The notes under the pieces were generated by a model. That model saw only the letters and a list, made by a program, of their open reading frames with translations. It was not told where the DNA came from and did not search any database. Of a stretch of 64,000 nt of DNA, positions 49,660-59,663 are shown piece by piece; the first letter of the stretch is position 1; the number at the start of each line of letters is the position of its first letter. This stretch comes from Spirodela intermedia (lineage: Eukaryota; Streptophyta; Magnoliopsida; Alismatales; Araceae). The translations under genes and the position numbers were made by a program. The stretch spans positions 377,001 to 441,000 of the forward strand of contig LR746277.1 of NCBI GenBank assembly GCA_902729315.2, in the 5' to 3' direction.

Positions 49660-50878
49660 TTTCTTTTCTAAGATTAGAAATTATTTTTTGCATGATCCTG
49701 ATTTATATTACTTGGGCAATGATCAAATTTTAAGGAGATGTGTTCTTGAAGAAGAATATCATAGCATTGTTAACATGTGTCATTCATCTAACTGTGGAAG
49801 ACATTTCTCTAGACGAAAAACAGCTGCAATTTTTTTTTAGTATGGTTTTTATTGGCCTACAATCATTAGAGATTCTATAGAATTTAGTAGAACATGTATT
49901 TCATGTAAATCTATAGGTAACATGAGTAAAAAAGATGAAATGCTAATGAGTAACATGTTAGTAGTCGAAATTTTTGATGTATGGGGAATAGATTTCATGG
50001 ATCCCTTCCCATCAACTGAAAAATATGAATATATTTTGCTTGCTGTTGATTATGTGTCGAAGTGGGTGGAAGCTATTCCTACTAGAATTAATGATCATAA
50101 AATCATGATGAAATTTGTGTAGGAAAATATTTTTTCGAGATTTGGATGTCCTAGAGTGATTATTAGTGATGGAGGAACATATTTTACAAATAAATGTTTC
50201 AAGGAACTATTGAAAAAGAATGAAGTACACCATAGAGTAGCCACTCCATATCATCCCCAAACAAATGGACAAGCTGAAGTAGCAAATAGGGAAATTCAGA
50301 GAATTTTGAGAAAAATAGTTAGACCAGATAGGAAAGATTGGCCCACGAAATTACAAGATGCATTATGGGCTTATAGAACAGCTTATAAAAATCTCATAGG
50401 TATGTCCCCATTTCGTCTCATTTTTGGAAAGCCATGTCATCTTCTTGTGGAAATAGAGCATAAAGCATTATGGGCTATAAAAAATTTATGTATGGATGAA
50501 AAATCAGCTGGTGGGCATAGAATTTTTCAGCTACATGAACTAGAGGAGTTAAGGAATGAAGCTTATGAAAATCATAGAATATATAAATAAAAAACTAAAA
50601 CTTTTCATGATAAATACATTAGCAAATTTTTTTTTGATGTTGGACAAAAAGTGTGGTTATATGATTCTAGGCTGAAATTATTCCCAGGAAAATTAAAATC
50701 AAAAATGAAAAGGGCCTTATGTGGTGGAAGAGACATATGATCATGGGGTTGTAATGATTAAAGATCCTAAAAGTGATCATAACTTTAAGGTAAATGGACA
50801 GCGGCTTAAACATTACATAGAACATGAACGCCTTGTAGAAAAAGAAATTTTATTATTAAAAGAAATTCAAAAGTAAGA
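49660..50878 (+). pseudogene. Integrase of family B, interrupted by stops
   Basis: HHCC zinc finger (EEEYHSIVNMCHSSNCGRH, then CISCKS), core with the three acidic residues in [15 protein letters not shown] and [10 protein letters not shown], and the family's [20 protein letters not shown]. The frame (second frame, shifted from RT) is stopped by TAG at 49838, TAG at 50120 and TAA at 50588, each where the family has a coding residue. A C-terminal stretch without frame continues to about 50,870. Not functional as it stands. Confidence 0.88.
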
Positions 50879-52477
50879 TCAAGGAGTCCAGCTGGAGACA
50901 TTAAATGCAACGCTACATGGGAGGCAACCCATGGTTTTTATTTCATTTTGTTTGATTTTTTTTTTAGCTTTGTTTTTTTTTTAGAATTTCGCAGTACTTG
51001 TTTTTGTATTTGTTTTTTCGAAAAAGTGCAGGAGGAGGAGTGTAAGATGAAGTGGAAAATTAAAAACAAGGTTGAGGTGATGTCTTTCTGAGCTTTATCA
51101 TTTATCAAAATATTTTTAATGCTTAACTTTGCACATATGCATGCTTCACTTGAAAATTATATTTTCTGCATATTCTGTTTTGATTTTTTTGTGTCATTGA
51201 GGACAATGTCATTTTTAAGTTGGGGGGTGAAGTATTCATTATTAATTTATGCTGTAAGACGATTAAGAACATGTGTTTACATTTTATTCAACTTAGAACA
51301 ACAACTAAAAAAATAAAAATAAAATAAAATTTGGAAAAACTGCAACATCTATTTTTTGGTTTTCTGTCAGGAAGAATAGATTGTCAAAAATAGCAAACAA
51401 AAAAAAACAGCCTGAAATTTGAAATTCTAGAGACCCTTTTCTTACATTTCAATCCCCTAGACATATATTACTGAAATTCGAAATTACAGCTATAAAGAGG
51501 ATAGTTTTGATTTATTTTTGACAAATTTATTGTTACTAAAAATAGAACTGAAAATAAAAAACAGAACTGCCAGAACTATTTAATTTACAAATCTCTTACA
51601 TCATATTGCATGCATGAAAAATTAAATCAATTAAATTGATTGATACCAAAAGATACTAGGAAGATTATTATTGAGTCAAAAGAATGATCTAGTAGCATAA
51701 AATGTTGAAATACTCCTTGGATACATGATAGATAACATGGATTTGATTTTACAGATTTTTACTTCATAATCTTGATAGATAGTATTTACTTGATGTGAAA
51801 AATTGATTGATCATTTGAGTTTAATGGAGATTCTTGCACCCTGATCTATAGGACTTGTGAGGAGAAATCAATTATTTCGAAAAAAAAAAAAAGAGAGAAA
51901 GCAATGTGAAAAATCTAAAAACGAAGAGTACACATGGAGGGTGTGAGACATCATTCTCATTGTCGAAAATCGTGCATAGAAAAACACTTGCTGTAAAATA
52001 AGTGGATAAAGTGAAAGCCCTGAAAATGAAGAGTACACATGGAGGATGTGAGACATCAGTCTTATCGTCGAAATTTGTCTACAGGAAAAGCTACTTATCC
52101 AATATATATATTGAAAATAAAAAAGAAGGAAGAAATATAGTGCAAACTTCAAAAATCAAGCCATAGAAAAAGGGAAATGTCGGATTAATATTATTCTTGG
52201 ATGAGTATTGATAATTAGAACATCTTGTAAATACATCTATGAGTGAAGAAGTGATAAAGATGTGAATAAAAGAAGTGAAGTCTAGATTGTTATTCCAAGG
52301 AGTGTTTAAACATTTAAGTGCTTGACATCATTCTTAAATACTTGATATAAGAATCCAAAGTGTCTAAAGGTGCATCATTTCTAATTGTATTTTTTTTCTT
52401 TCTATATTGAAATATGATGTTTGAGATTTGTAAATTTTTATTTTCATAATTCTATTTCTAAGGGACTAGCAATGATT
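50879..52477 (+). other. Long non-coding tail of family B with 105-bp tandem repeat
   Basis: About 1.6 kb between integrase and the polypurine tract. Some Athila elements carry an env-like gene here; no open frame above 94 codons and no membrane-protein pattern is present. A 48-base block (GAAGAGTACACATGGAGG...) occurs at 51923-51970 and again at 52028-52075, 105 bases apart. A second G-tract AAGTTGGGGGGTG lies at 51217-51229. Confidence 0.7.
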
Positions 52478-52491
52478 TAAGTTGGGGGGTG
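52478..52491 (+). other. Polypurine tract of family B
   Basis: AAGTTGGGGGGTG abuts the 3' LTR start TGATAAGTC; this is where second-strand DNA synthesis starts in such elements, and the motif is typical of Athila/Tat relatives. Confidence 0.85.
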
Positions 52492-53131
52492 TGATAAGTC
52501 TTCATTATCATGAGTTAATAATTAGTAAATAATATAGTTTTAGCCTTAACCCATGATAAATAGACTTATATTTGTGTTAAAGTGTGAAAAGTGGTTTTCA
52601 GTTGATTAATGTGAATTTTTGGGTAATTATGTGATTTTACACGAATTTATATGATTTTTACAGTCTTACTTTTGTGATAAATGAAGAAAAATAAATAAAA
52701 AATAAAAATAAGACAAAATGAGGGGGACCCACTGGCCAGCCGGGCCCGCAAGCGGGTCGGAAGCTCAGTCGGGGAGTAGCTACGAGCTGGGGCTCGAGCG
52801 GCTTAGAACGATAGGGGCATGTGTGCACTACTCCCCTTCCACTTCACCGGTGGCCAGCCGGCTGTGGGGCAAGGAGTGGTCATACACGCGAGAGAAGGAA
52901 CTTGCTTAGAAATGTAACATTACTATATATTCGCTCAAAACATTAGAAGGAACCTATGTCAATCACCTTCCCTAGAAAGGGCGGGCAATCGACGCGGGTT
53001 CGAATCCTCCTAGAGTCAAAAGTCATATATTTTTATCTAATTATCGTGACTTTCCTGCAGATCATCGATGAAGGATTAAGCAACGAGAATCGCTGGATCA
53101 TCGGCAAAAATCTCGTCAACATGATTTGCCG
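52492..53131 (+). repeat. Truncated 3' LTR of family B
   Basis: Matches the first 640 bases of the 5' LTR closely, then changes near CTCGTCAACATGATTTGC into family A sequence (GGTGAAGTCCCGCCG), giving a deletion junction with only about two shared bases. Confidence 0.85.
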
Positions 53132-53166
53132 GTGAAGTCCCGCCGTCGCCTGAGACCACTACTGCC

Positions 53167-54811
53167 GCCAGCCATTGATAAGTCTTCATTATCATGAGTT
53201 AATAATTAGTAAATAATATAATTTTAGCCTTAACTCGTGATAAATAGACTTATATTTGTGTTAAAGTGTGAAAAGTGGTTTTCAATTGATTAATGTGATT
53301 TTTTGGGTAATTATGTGATTTTATACGAATTTATATGATTTTTACAATCTTACTTTTGAGATAAATGAAGAAAAAGAAATAAAACTAAAATATTGCAAAA
53401 TAGGGGGACCCGCCGGCCAGTTGGGCCCGCAAGCAGGTCGGAAGCTCAGTCGGGGAGTAGCCGTGAGCAGGGGCTCGAGCGGCTTGGACCGATAGGGGCA
53501 CGTGTGCGCCACTCCCCTTCCACGTCACCGGTGGCCAGCCGACTATGGGGCAAGGAGTGGTCGTACACGCAAGAGAAGGAACTTTGCTTAGAAATGTAAC
53601 ATTACTATATATTCACTCAAAAAATCGGCGCACAACCGATGTGGGACTAAACCCGCGTCACACCTTCCTCAGAAGGGGCGGACAATTGGCGCGGGTTCGA
53701 ATCCTCCTAGAGTCAAAATTCATATATTTTTATCTGATTATCGCGACTTTCTTGCAGATCGCCAGTGAAGGATTAAGCAACGAGAATCGCTGGATCATCG
53801 GCAAAAATCTCGTCAACGCAATTCGCAAAGCATTGCTACTAAAATTGTTAAACAATTCGCGATAAAAGGATCGCGAATCCATCGAGTAAATCATCTCCGA
53901 TTGATCGACAAACAAGCCGTCGTCGGGAAGAGGACGATCTGCCGGGAGACGAGTTGCCACCTCCTGAGAGCGTACCAGATGCGATGAAGAACCTCCTCTT
54001 GCTGCGCGGACCTGAGGATGAAGCTCCTGACACGCGCCCCACCTCCATCCAGCTCCTTTCCGTCAAGTGACAGCCACCAGAGAGCCGCAAAGTTGCTGTT
54101 TTTCTGCTTTGCCGGGTGACAGCCGCCGGAGACGACTCGATGATCCATTTCATTAATCTCTAGACTTTGCGAGAAGATCTAGAGATTACCCACATCGTCC
54201 TTATCTAAGGAGAGCCTTCGAGGCCATGGACACTACACGACGATCCTCCCGAACACTCAGAATTCTGGTGCATCGCCGACACATCGCCGTCGCGACGCCG
54301 GAACTCTATTTTCCTACTTTTAACTTACTTTACGCTTCATTTAGTGATAATTTTTGTGTTTTTAATTTACCAAAATATACTTTGTTCAATTACGATTCTT
54401 CCGGCTTTTACAGATCTTAATTTGATTAATTAAATCGTCTGTAATCGCTTACGTAAGAATTGCCAGGTAGAACTCTATTTCTGCCCGATTCGCGTTCACC
54501 GGGCGCTGATGTCATCCTGACGTCCGCACCCCTATTTCCCTTTTCGTGAATTTTAAATATATTTCCTTTTCATTTCCTAGTATAAAATTCATAGAAAATC
54601 GTATTCATTGTGAAAAAATCTGAATAATTACCAGATATTATATTACATCCCTATGATCGACCTGGAAAATTACCGCTATTTTTGAAAGTTTTATTGAATT
54701 ATAATTGATATATTTGTTTAGAAATACTTCTAAATATCTAAAAAGTCGTATTTTCTAGTTTTATAAATTTTAGATTTGCGTGATTTAATATAAAACGACT
54801 AAGTCACGTCA
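53167..54811 (+). mobile_element. Solo LTR of family B inside family A, TSD GCCAT
   Basis: 1645 bases, TGATAAGTC to AGTCACGTCA, flanked by GCCAT at 53162-53166 and 54812-54816. The A sequence reads straight through if the LTR and one GCCAT are removed (CGCCAGCCATCTCATTG). A solo LTR arises when the two LTRs of a full element recombine. Confidence 0.93.
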
Positions 54812-56076
54812 GCCATCTCATTGTCGCCCGGGAGTTCACCGCCGTCACCAGACGAAACGGTCGCGGTTGCCGCCGCAGCCGCCACTGCCTCTACTGGAAC
54901 CCCGTCACGCTGTCGTGACAAAAGGGGCTCGCTTCGCCTCCCTACGGGCCGTTGCCGAGCACTCCGCCGGAGTCTCTCGACTCCTAGTTCGACTGCCACC
55001 TCTTCCTCTAGAACTCCACCCTAAACTCGCCAGAGCCACCTTCCGTCGCTCCGCCCAGTCGCTGGCCGTTCGCCGACGAACGCCTACCTGCCGCTGACGT
55101 CAGGAGAGACCATGCAGCAGTGCCAATGAGCGAGATCCAGTCCAAGCTCCTCACAGGCCCCGGCCGGAGTTTCCCGATGATCCGCCGCAGTCACGCCATT
55201 TCCCCCGCCGCCTACACTAGGAGGGCTCAACCTCCCTAGTATCGTCGGCCAGATAATCCCCCTTCCTCTGCTCCGCTTCTCGGCACCGCCAGAGAAGGCC
55301 GATCCTTCCAACGACGGTTGGATTTCTGCTGAAGCGTCGCTGACACTCGGCATTCCCGTCGAAGCGCCGCCGCCGCGCGCACCCTGCGCGCTGGCTCTTG
55401 CGGCCCATGCGCCCACCGGGCGCCGCCACCCGCGTGCCTTGAGGCACACCGTGCGGCTTGCCGCGTGCACCTGCTAGCGTGCCCTTCGGCCCACCAGCAG
55501 TCCCACGCCCGCGCTGACCGTGCCACGCCTTACGACGATGACTACCTCGACTTCTCAACCAGGACCAACCGTCGATGCTGAGCATCGCTCTTCCCCAGAC
55601 GTCTCTGCTTACGTCGAGTCTCCGCTTCGTCACGACCTGCCGGGCTACGCAGCCCCGAAGGTTAGCTCTGTACCCCTTCTTACTTAAGTTTAATTATCTT
55701 TCGAAGGGTTTCTCGGCTTGTTTCCACTGCCATCAGGAGAATGTAGATAAGATGGGACGGGTTATCAGGTTGTGACTTCCGACGCTGCACTAGACTCGTC
55801 ACTGTTCGTGAGTTGCAGCCCTAGGCTACTTCATGACGACCGTTCCGCCGTCTATCCAGACGTGGACCGAGAGGACCTCACACTTACCATCGTCGAGTGT
55901 TCCCCCGGATTGTCCTTGGTTGATAGTGCATATTGGTACGTTTGCTTGTACTTAGGTTATGTGGTTAGACCTAGAGTCTAGGGTTCATACATTCTATCAG
56001 ATCGGTCTGTCTGCCCCCTTCCCGAGTATTGAGTTTCATTGATCAAGTACAAGGGTTCTAGCCCCGTCTTACATCA

Positions 56077-56480
56077 TAATGTCTTGAGACTAAGATGGTC
56101 TTTGACCTTTATGGATGTGTGTTCATGAACCACATGGGTCTACTTACTAGATCATAAACCAGAAGTTAGTGAATTGACCAAGAATAAACATACCTTATTT
56201 TTTAGAAATAATTAATATGTTCTTACTCTATTTTTATTCATTCATACTGATGTGTGGAGACCCTAATCTACTCTTAATGTCTAGAGACTAAGATGGTCTT
56301 TGACCTTTCTAGATGCTTGTTCATGAACCACATGGATCTACTTACTAGATCCCAAATTAGAAGTTAGTAAAGTACTTCAATAATTTTACTCATTAATTAA
56401 AAATAAGTAATGTTACATATTACCTTAATTAGAAAATAATTGAATAACTTTAAAATGAGAAAGTTATTTATAAATCATCA
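56077..56480 (+). repeat. 199-bp tandem duplication in the copia integrase region
   Basis: AATGTCTxGAGACTAAGATGG and the sequence after it occur at 56078 and 56277. The second copy is preceded by an undisturbed version of the sequence that lies left of the A insertion (42,378-42,434), so it shows the target site before insertion. Confidence 0.85.
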
Positions 56481-57199
56481 TGCTTTACATTCAACATTAA
56501 ATGGGGTGGTGGAAATAAAACATATTACTACCAATCTTTAGCAAATAAGTATTTTATTGCAATTGATGTAAATTTTGGGGAATATAAATATTCTTCAACT
56601 AATAAAAATATTTTATTTAAATGGAAAAATAAGGATGATGGTGCAAAATAATAAGTCAAACTTCTTATTACCAATTCCTCTTTGAAAGAATCTATATCTC
56701 TATGTGCAATCCTAGAGGAACCTCAACTCAACTATTCTTCTCATTGAGAATATTCAATAAAAACTTAATCAATGCCCTATATTAAGGAGAATTCGGAAAA
56801 AATCACTAATAACTCTTAGGAAAATAAAGATAAAGTGTTTTCAAGGAACCAAGGTGTCCCATTTCTTCAAATTGAATATTTCTTACTTCTCTTAATACCA
56901 TTTAATACTACTAAATTTTTTTTGAGGCATCTCTGAGGAATGAAAATAATTGATGAATGAGGAGATTAATACATTAGAGAAGAATCAATAATGAGCGTTA
57001 GTCAAGTTATCACAAAAAAAAATAGTCGAATGTAAATAGGTTTATACTCTTTAATACAAAGTTGATGTAACTGTATAAAGTTATTGAATTAGATTAGTAG
57101 CTAGGGCTATATCCAAACTTATGGAATATATTATTTAGAGTCATTTTCCTACTTTTAAAAATACATCATTAAAGTTTTACTTTCCTTAACAACTAAATT

Positions 57200-58380
57200 G
57201 GATATATAACATTTTGATTTAAATAGTACATTTTCCCATAGAGAACTTGATGAGGAAATTTATATAAGCATTCTTTAAGGATATGAAACCAACTCCAATA
57301 GTGATGTCATATGTAAGCTAAAGAAAATTTTATATGGGCTCAAATAATCACCAAGAACTTGACTTCAAATATTCACAAAAATGATGTGCAAGACTACGTA
57401 TATACTTAATAATCAAGACTATATTCTAGTTATTAAACATGAACCTTCAAGGGCCCCTACTAATTTATGTAGATAACATAATGATGACAAAGAATCACAA
57501 GAGAGAAAAAGAACATTTAAGTATTTGTTAAAAGAACTTGTTGAGAAAGTCAAAACATTTTCTTGGTATTGAACTAGCTCACTCGAAACAAAGCATATTC
57601 ATTTCTCTACAAAAATATGTAATTAACCTTCTAAAAGATATAAAAAAATTAGGTTGTAAGCTCATAAATATCCTCCTATATATTTGAACCATATACTCGA
57701 GAGTGCAAAAGAAAGTAGTTTTATTGATAAATTGACATATCAATATTTCATCGAAAAACTTTTCTATGTTAGACCAGATATTGAATACTTAGTAATCATT
57801 CTTAGTCAATTTATGTAAGACCCACACTAGTTTATCTCTTAACAGCTAAAATAGTTTTACAATACTTAAAAGGGACTCTTAGTAGAGGAATTCTATTTAA
57901 TAAAAATATAATGTGAATTTGAAAATTAACAAAGATGTTGATTATGTAAGTTCAATTGTCGATCGATAGCCAACCTCAAGCTACCACTTAGAGACAACCT
58001 CTCACATGAAGAAACAATAAGTAAAAAATGATAAATAGATCTAAAATAGAATAAGAGTTTTGGGTTATAACACAAGACATATGTGAAGTTATGTGGGTGA
58101 AAGGTATCTTATAAATTCTCTAAATCAAATAACCAAATCCAACTAAATTTTATTGTGACAAAAAATCTATAATAGTATTGCATATAAGTCAATGCAACAT
58201 TATCAAATCAAGCATATCAAGATTGATCAATACATCATAAATAAAAAACTTAATAGTGAAGATATATCCTAACTCATAAGTAAGTGACAAATATCCTCAC
58301 CAAATGATTGTGGATCAGCCTTCTAGAGCTCATAGCTAAATTGGTATTGGACAACATCCACTCACCAATTAGAAGGAGAA
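57200..58380 (+). pseudogene. Copia reverse transcriptase and RNase H remnants
   Basis: LDEEIYISIL, KLKKILYGLK, a TxLQIFTKM-like piece and LIYVDNIMMT mark the reverse transcriptase; CDKKS and HISQCN-like pieces at about 58,156-58,200 mark RNase H (family CDNKSA and HNP). Stops and frameshifts occur throughout. Confidence 0.7.
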
Positions 58381-58605
58381 TGTCAAAGAATGAGATGTCA
58401 AAATCATACTATGGTTGTGTTTTAACAATGTTTATGCCTCATCTATTTATATTTTTATCCCTCTCAATTATCAGTTCAATATAAGCGAAACCTAATTAAT
58501 TAGATCAGATTTACTAAGTATGATTCAATACAAATATTTATATATTTTTTCACTTTAAATGAATTTTTTTTATTTTGTCTTTCACTTCCTCTCTCCTCTC
58601 TCCCA
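58381..58605 (+). repeat. Probable 3' LTR of the copia element
   Basis: Starts TGTCAAAGAATGAGATG right after the purine-rich AGAAGGAGAA, as expected after a copia polypurine tract, and resembles 40,241-40,495. Confidence 0.55.
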
Positions 58606-59663
58606 AGTCAACGGCACGAGCAACAACAATGGTAGCTTCGACAACTCTCTCTCTCTTTCTATGTCTCTCAATATTTCTACAGGCGTTCAAGAATTAGATG
58701 TACAGAGGTTCCCGCGAGGAGTGGCGTTCAGAAGAGCCTCTCCCCATGCTCATCGCCAATGCCAATAAAGTAAGTAAGTTATGTCGCACCTTTCTTATCA
58801 AGTTGACGTCGTCTTCTAGAAATCACTGTGTATCATTCTACACCTGATGGTAAGCTGGTGGTGTGCGCTGACGTTGTCTTCTACACGGTGTCCACGCCAT
58901 GTCTGGTTGGATGGCTGTGGAACACAATCGGCGGGTTCCTCCAAGCCTCTGTCAGAATTCCCTAACGAGTAAGGAGAAAACATATATATAAACAGCATGT
59001 GTTCCACATTCTCCCGCTATGAATGGTTCTTAAGCGCCACCGTCAGAACGTACAAACGCCAGCAGGCTCCCACTTATAAGGATCGGAGACGCTGGCGGCT
59101 CCGAAGAAAACTTGTACTAAATGTGGCAAGACTTTTCAAAAGCCGTCTTGCATGAGAGACAATTCGTCGCTGACCATTCTCATGGACGTGAAAAGTCCAT
59201 AGAATCGGGTCGGACAAAAATGGCTCATTGACTGTTTCTCACATAAATAGTTGCGTATGAGTGAACTTTGAGGGCATGATTACTGACGTCAACCCATGAC
59301 ACAACTCTTGAGATCCTCTAGAGGTGCCCATAAATAGAAGGGCCACTCTTCCCATTTGAGGCGCCCCAATAGAGAGAGTTTGGGAGAGGTTCTAAGGACA
59401 AGTCTTTCGTTGGGTTGGGTGACTGGTTTGAGGGCCAAGATCATAGGTTCTTGGTGAGAGTTCTCTTACATTCCTTTCTCATTGTGGAAAACTTTCGTCG
59501 TCACTTGTGGATGTGGGAGGCTGACCTCCGAACCATTGTAAAAGTTCTTATGTCGATGATTTTGCTGTGAATTGATCATTCTCTTATTTCCTACTTCGCG
59601 TCGTATAGATCATAGAAACACTATTTCACAAGTACAAAGTGGGCTTTTGCTCCAATACCGCCC
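58606..59663 (+). promoter_or_regulatory. Upstream region of the glycosyltransferase gene, partly LTR-like
   Basis: No gene is supported. CCATAAATAG at about 59,327 is a plausible TATA box 330 bases before the start codon. The sequence from about 59,340 to 59,640 (GGGCCAAGATCATAGGTTCT, GGTGAGAGTTCTCTTACATT, then a CGTCGTATAGATCATAGAAA-type stretch) reads like the R/U5 part of a copia-type LTR, so the promoter may derive from a retroelement; matching LTR ends were not found. A 22-codon frame at 58,629 with a CT-rich start is not taken as a gene. Confidence 0.35.

Larger units (their letters stand above)
43738..53131 (+). mobile_element. Family B: nearly complete Athila-like Ty3/gypsy retrotransposon
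   Basis: 5' LTR, tRNA-Asp-type primer site, gag, protease, reverse transcriptase/RNase H, integrase, a long non-coding tail, polypurine tract and a 3' LTR cut short after about 640 bases. Domain order (integrase after RNase H) and primer site place it in the Athila/Tat side of Ty3/gypsy. It sits in the first LTR of the A element, after CAACCTGC; no right target copy exists because the 3' LTR end was lost. The two LTRs are very alike over their shared part and most differences are C-to-T type, pointing to a young insertion. Confidence 0.9.
42435..56076 (+). mobile_element. Family A retrotransposon inserted in copia integrase, TSD TAATG, internal domain lost
   Basis: TAATG precedes the TGATGGCGAG start (42430-42434) and follows the TACATCA end (56077-56081). 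A sequence is present in three pieces: 42435-43737 (LTR start to about three quarters), about 53132-53166, and 54812-56076 (LTR end). The first and the later pieces overlap by about 600 bases when compared with the solo LTR at 32,337, so two LTR copies are present rather than one split copy. The first copy also lacks about 285 bases at a CCGCCG direct repeat near 43,245. Between them no A coding region remains; the space is taken by family B. Confidence 0.78.
40241..58605 (+). mobile_element. Old, decayed Ty1/copia element, split by nested insertions
   Basis: Outermost element of the stack, made of 40241-42434 and 56077-58605. Left part: LTR-like sequence to about 40,495, a gag-like stretch near 40,963-41,030 (FKLNGNNLLQYNKFIEVVL), the protease-type ATDHMT near 41,891 and FYVSKL before 42,069. 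The integrase start FIHTDVWR lies at about 42,388-42,414. Right part: integrase continues (RWSLTF, WIYLLD), then reverse transcriptase (KLKKILYGLK at about 57,313; LIYVDNIMMT, the YVDD box changed to YVDN, at about 57,471) and RNase H. The 3' LTR starts at about 58,381. All frames are broken by many stops. The gene order protease-integrase-RT shows it is copia, not gypsy. Exact ends and TSD were not found. Confidence 0.8.

Noticed and set aside
50879-52477. Env-like gene of an Athila element
   Set aside because: Looked for a membrane-protein frame after integrase; only short AT-rich frames were found.
58629-58697. Short frame resembling a secretion signal
   Set aside because: Only about 22 codons, built on a CT microsatellite, with no continuation.
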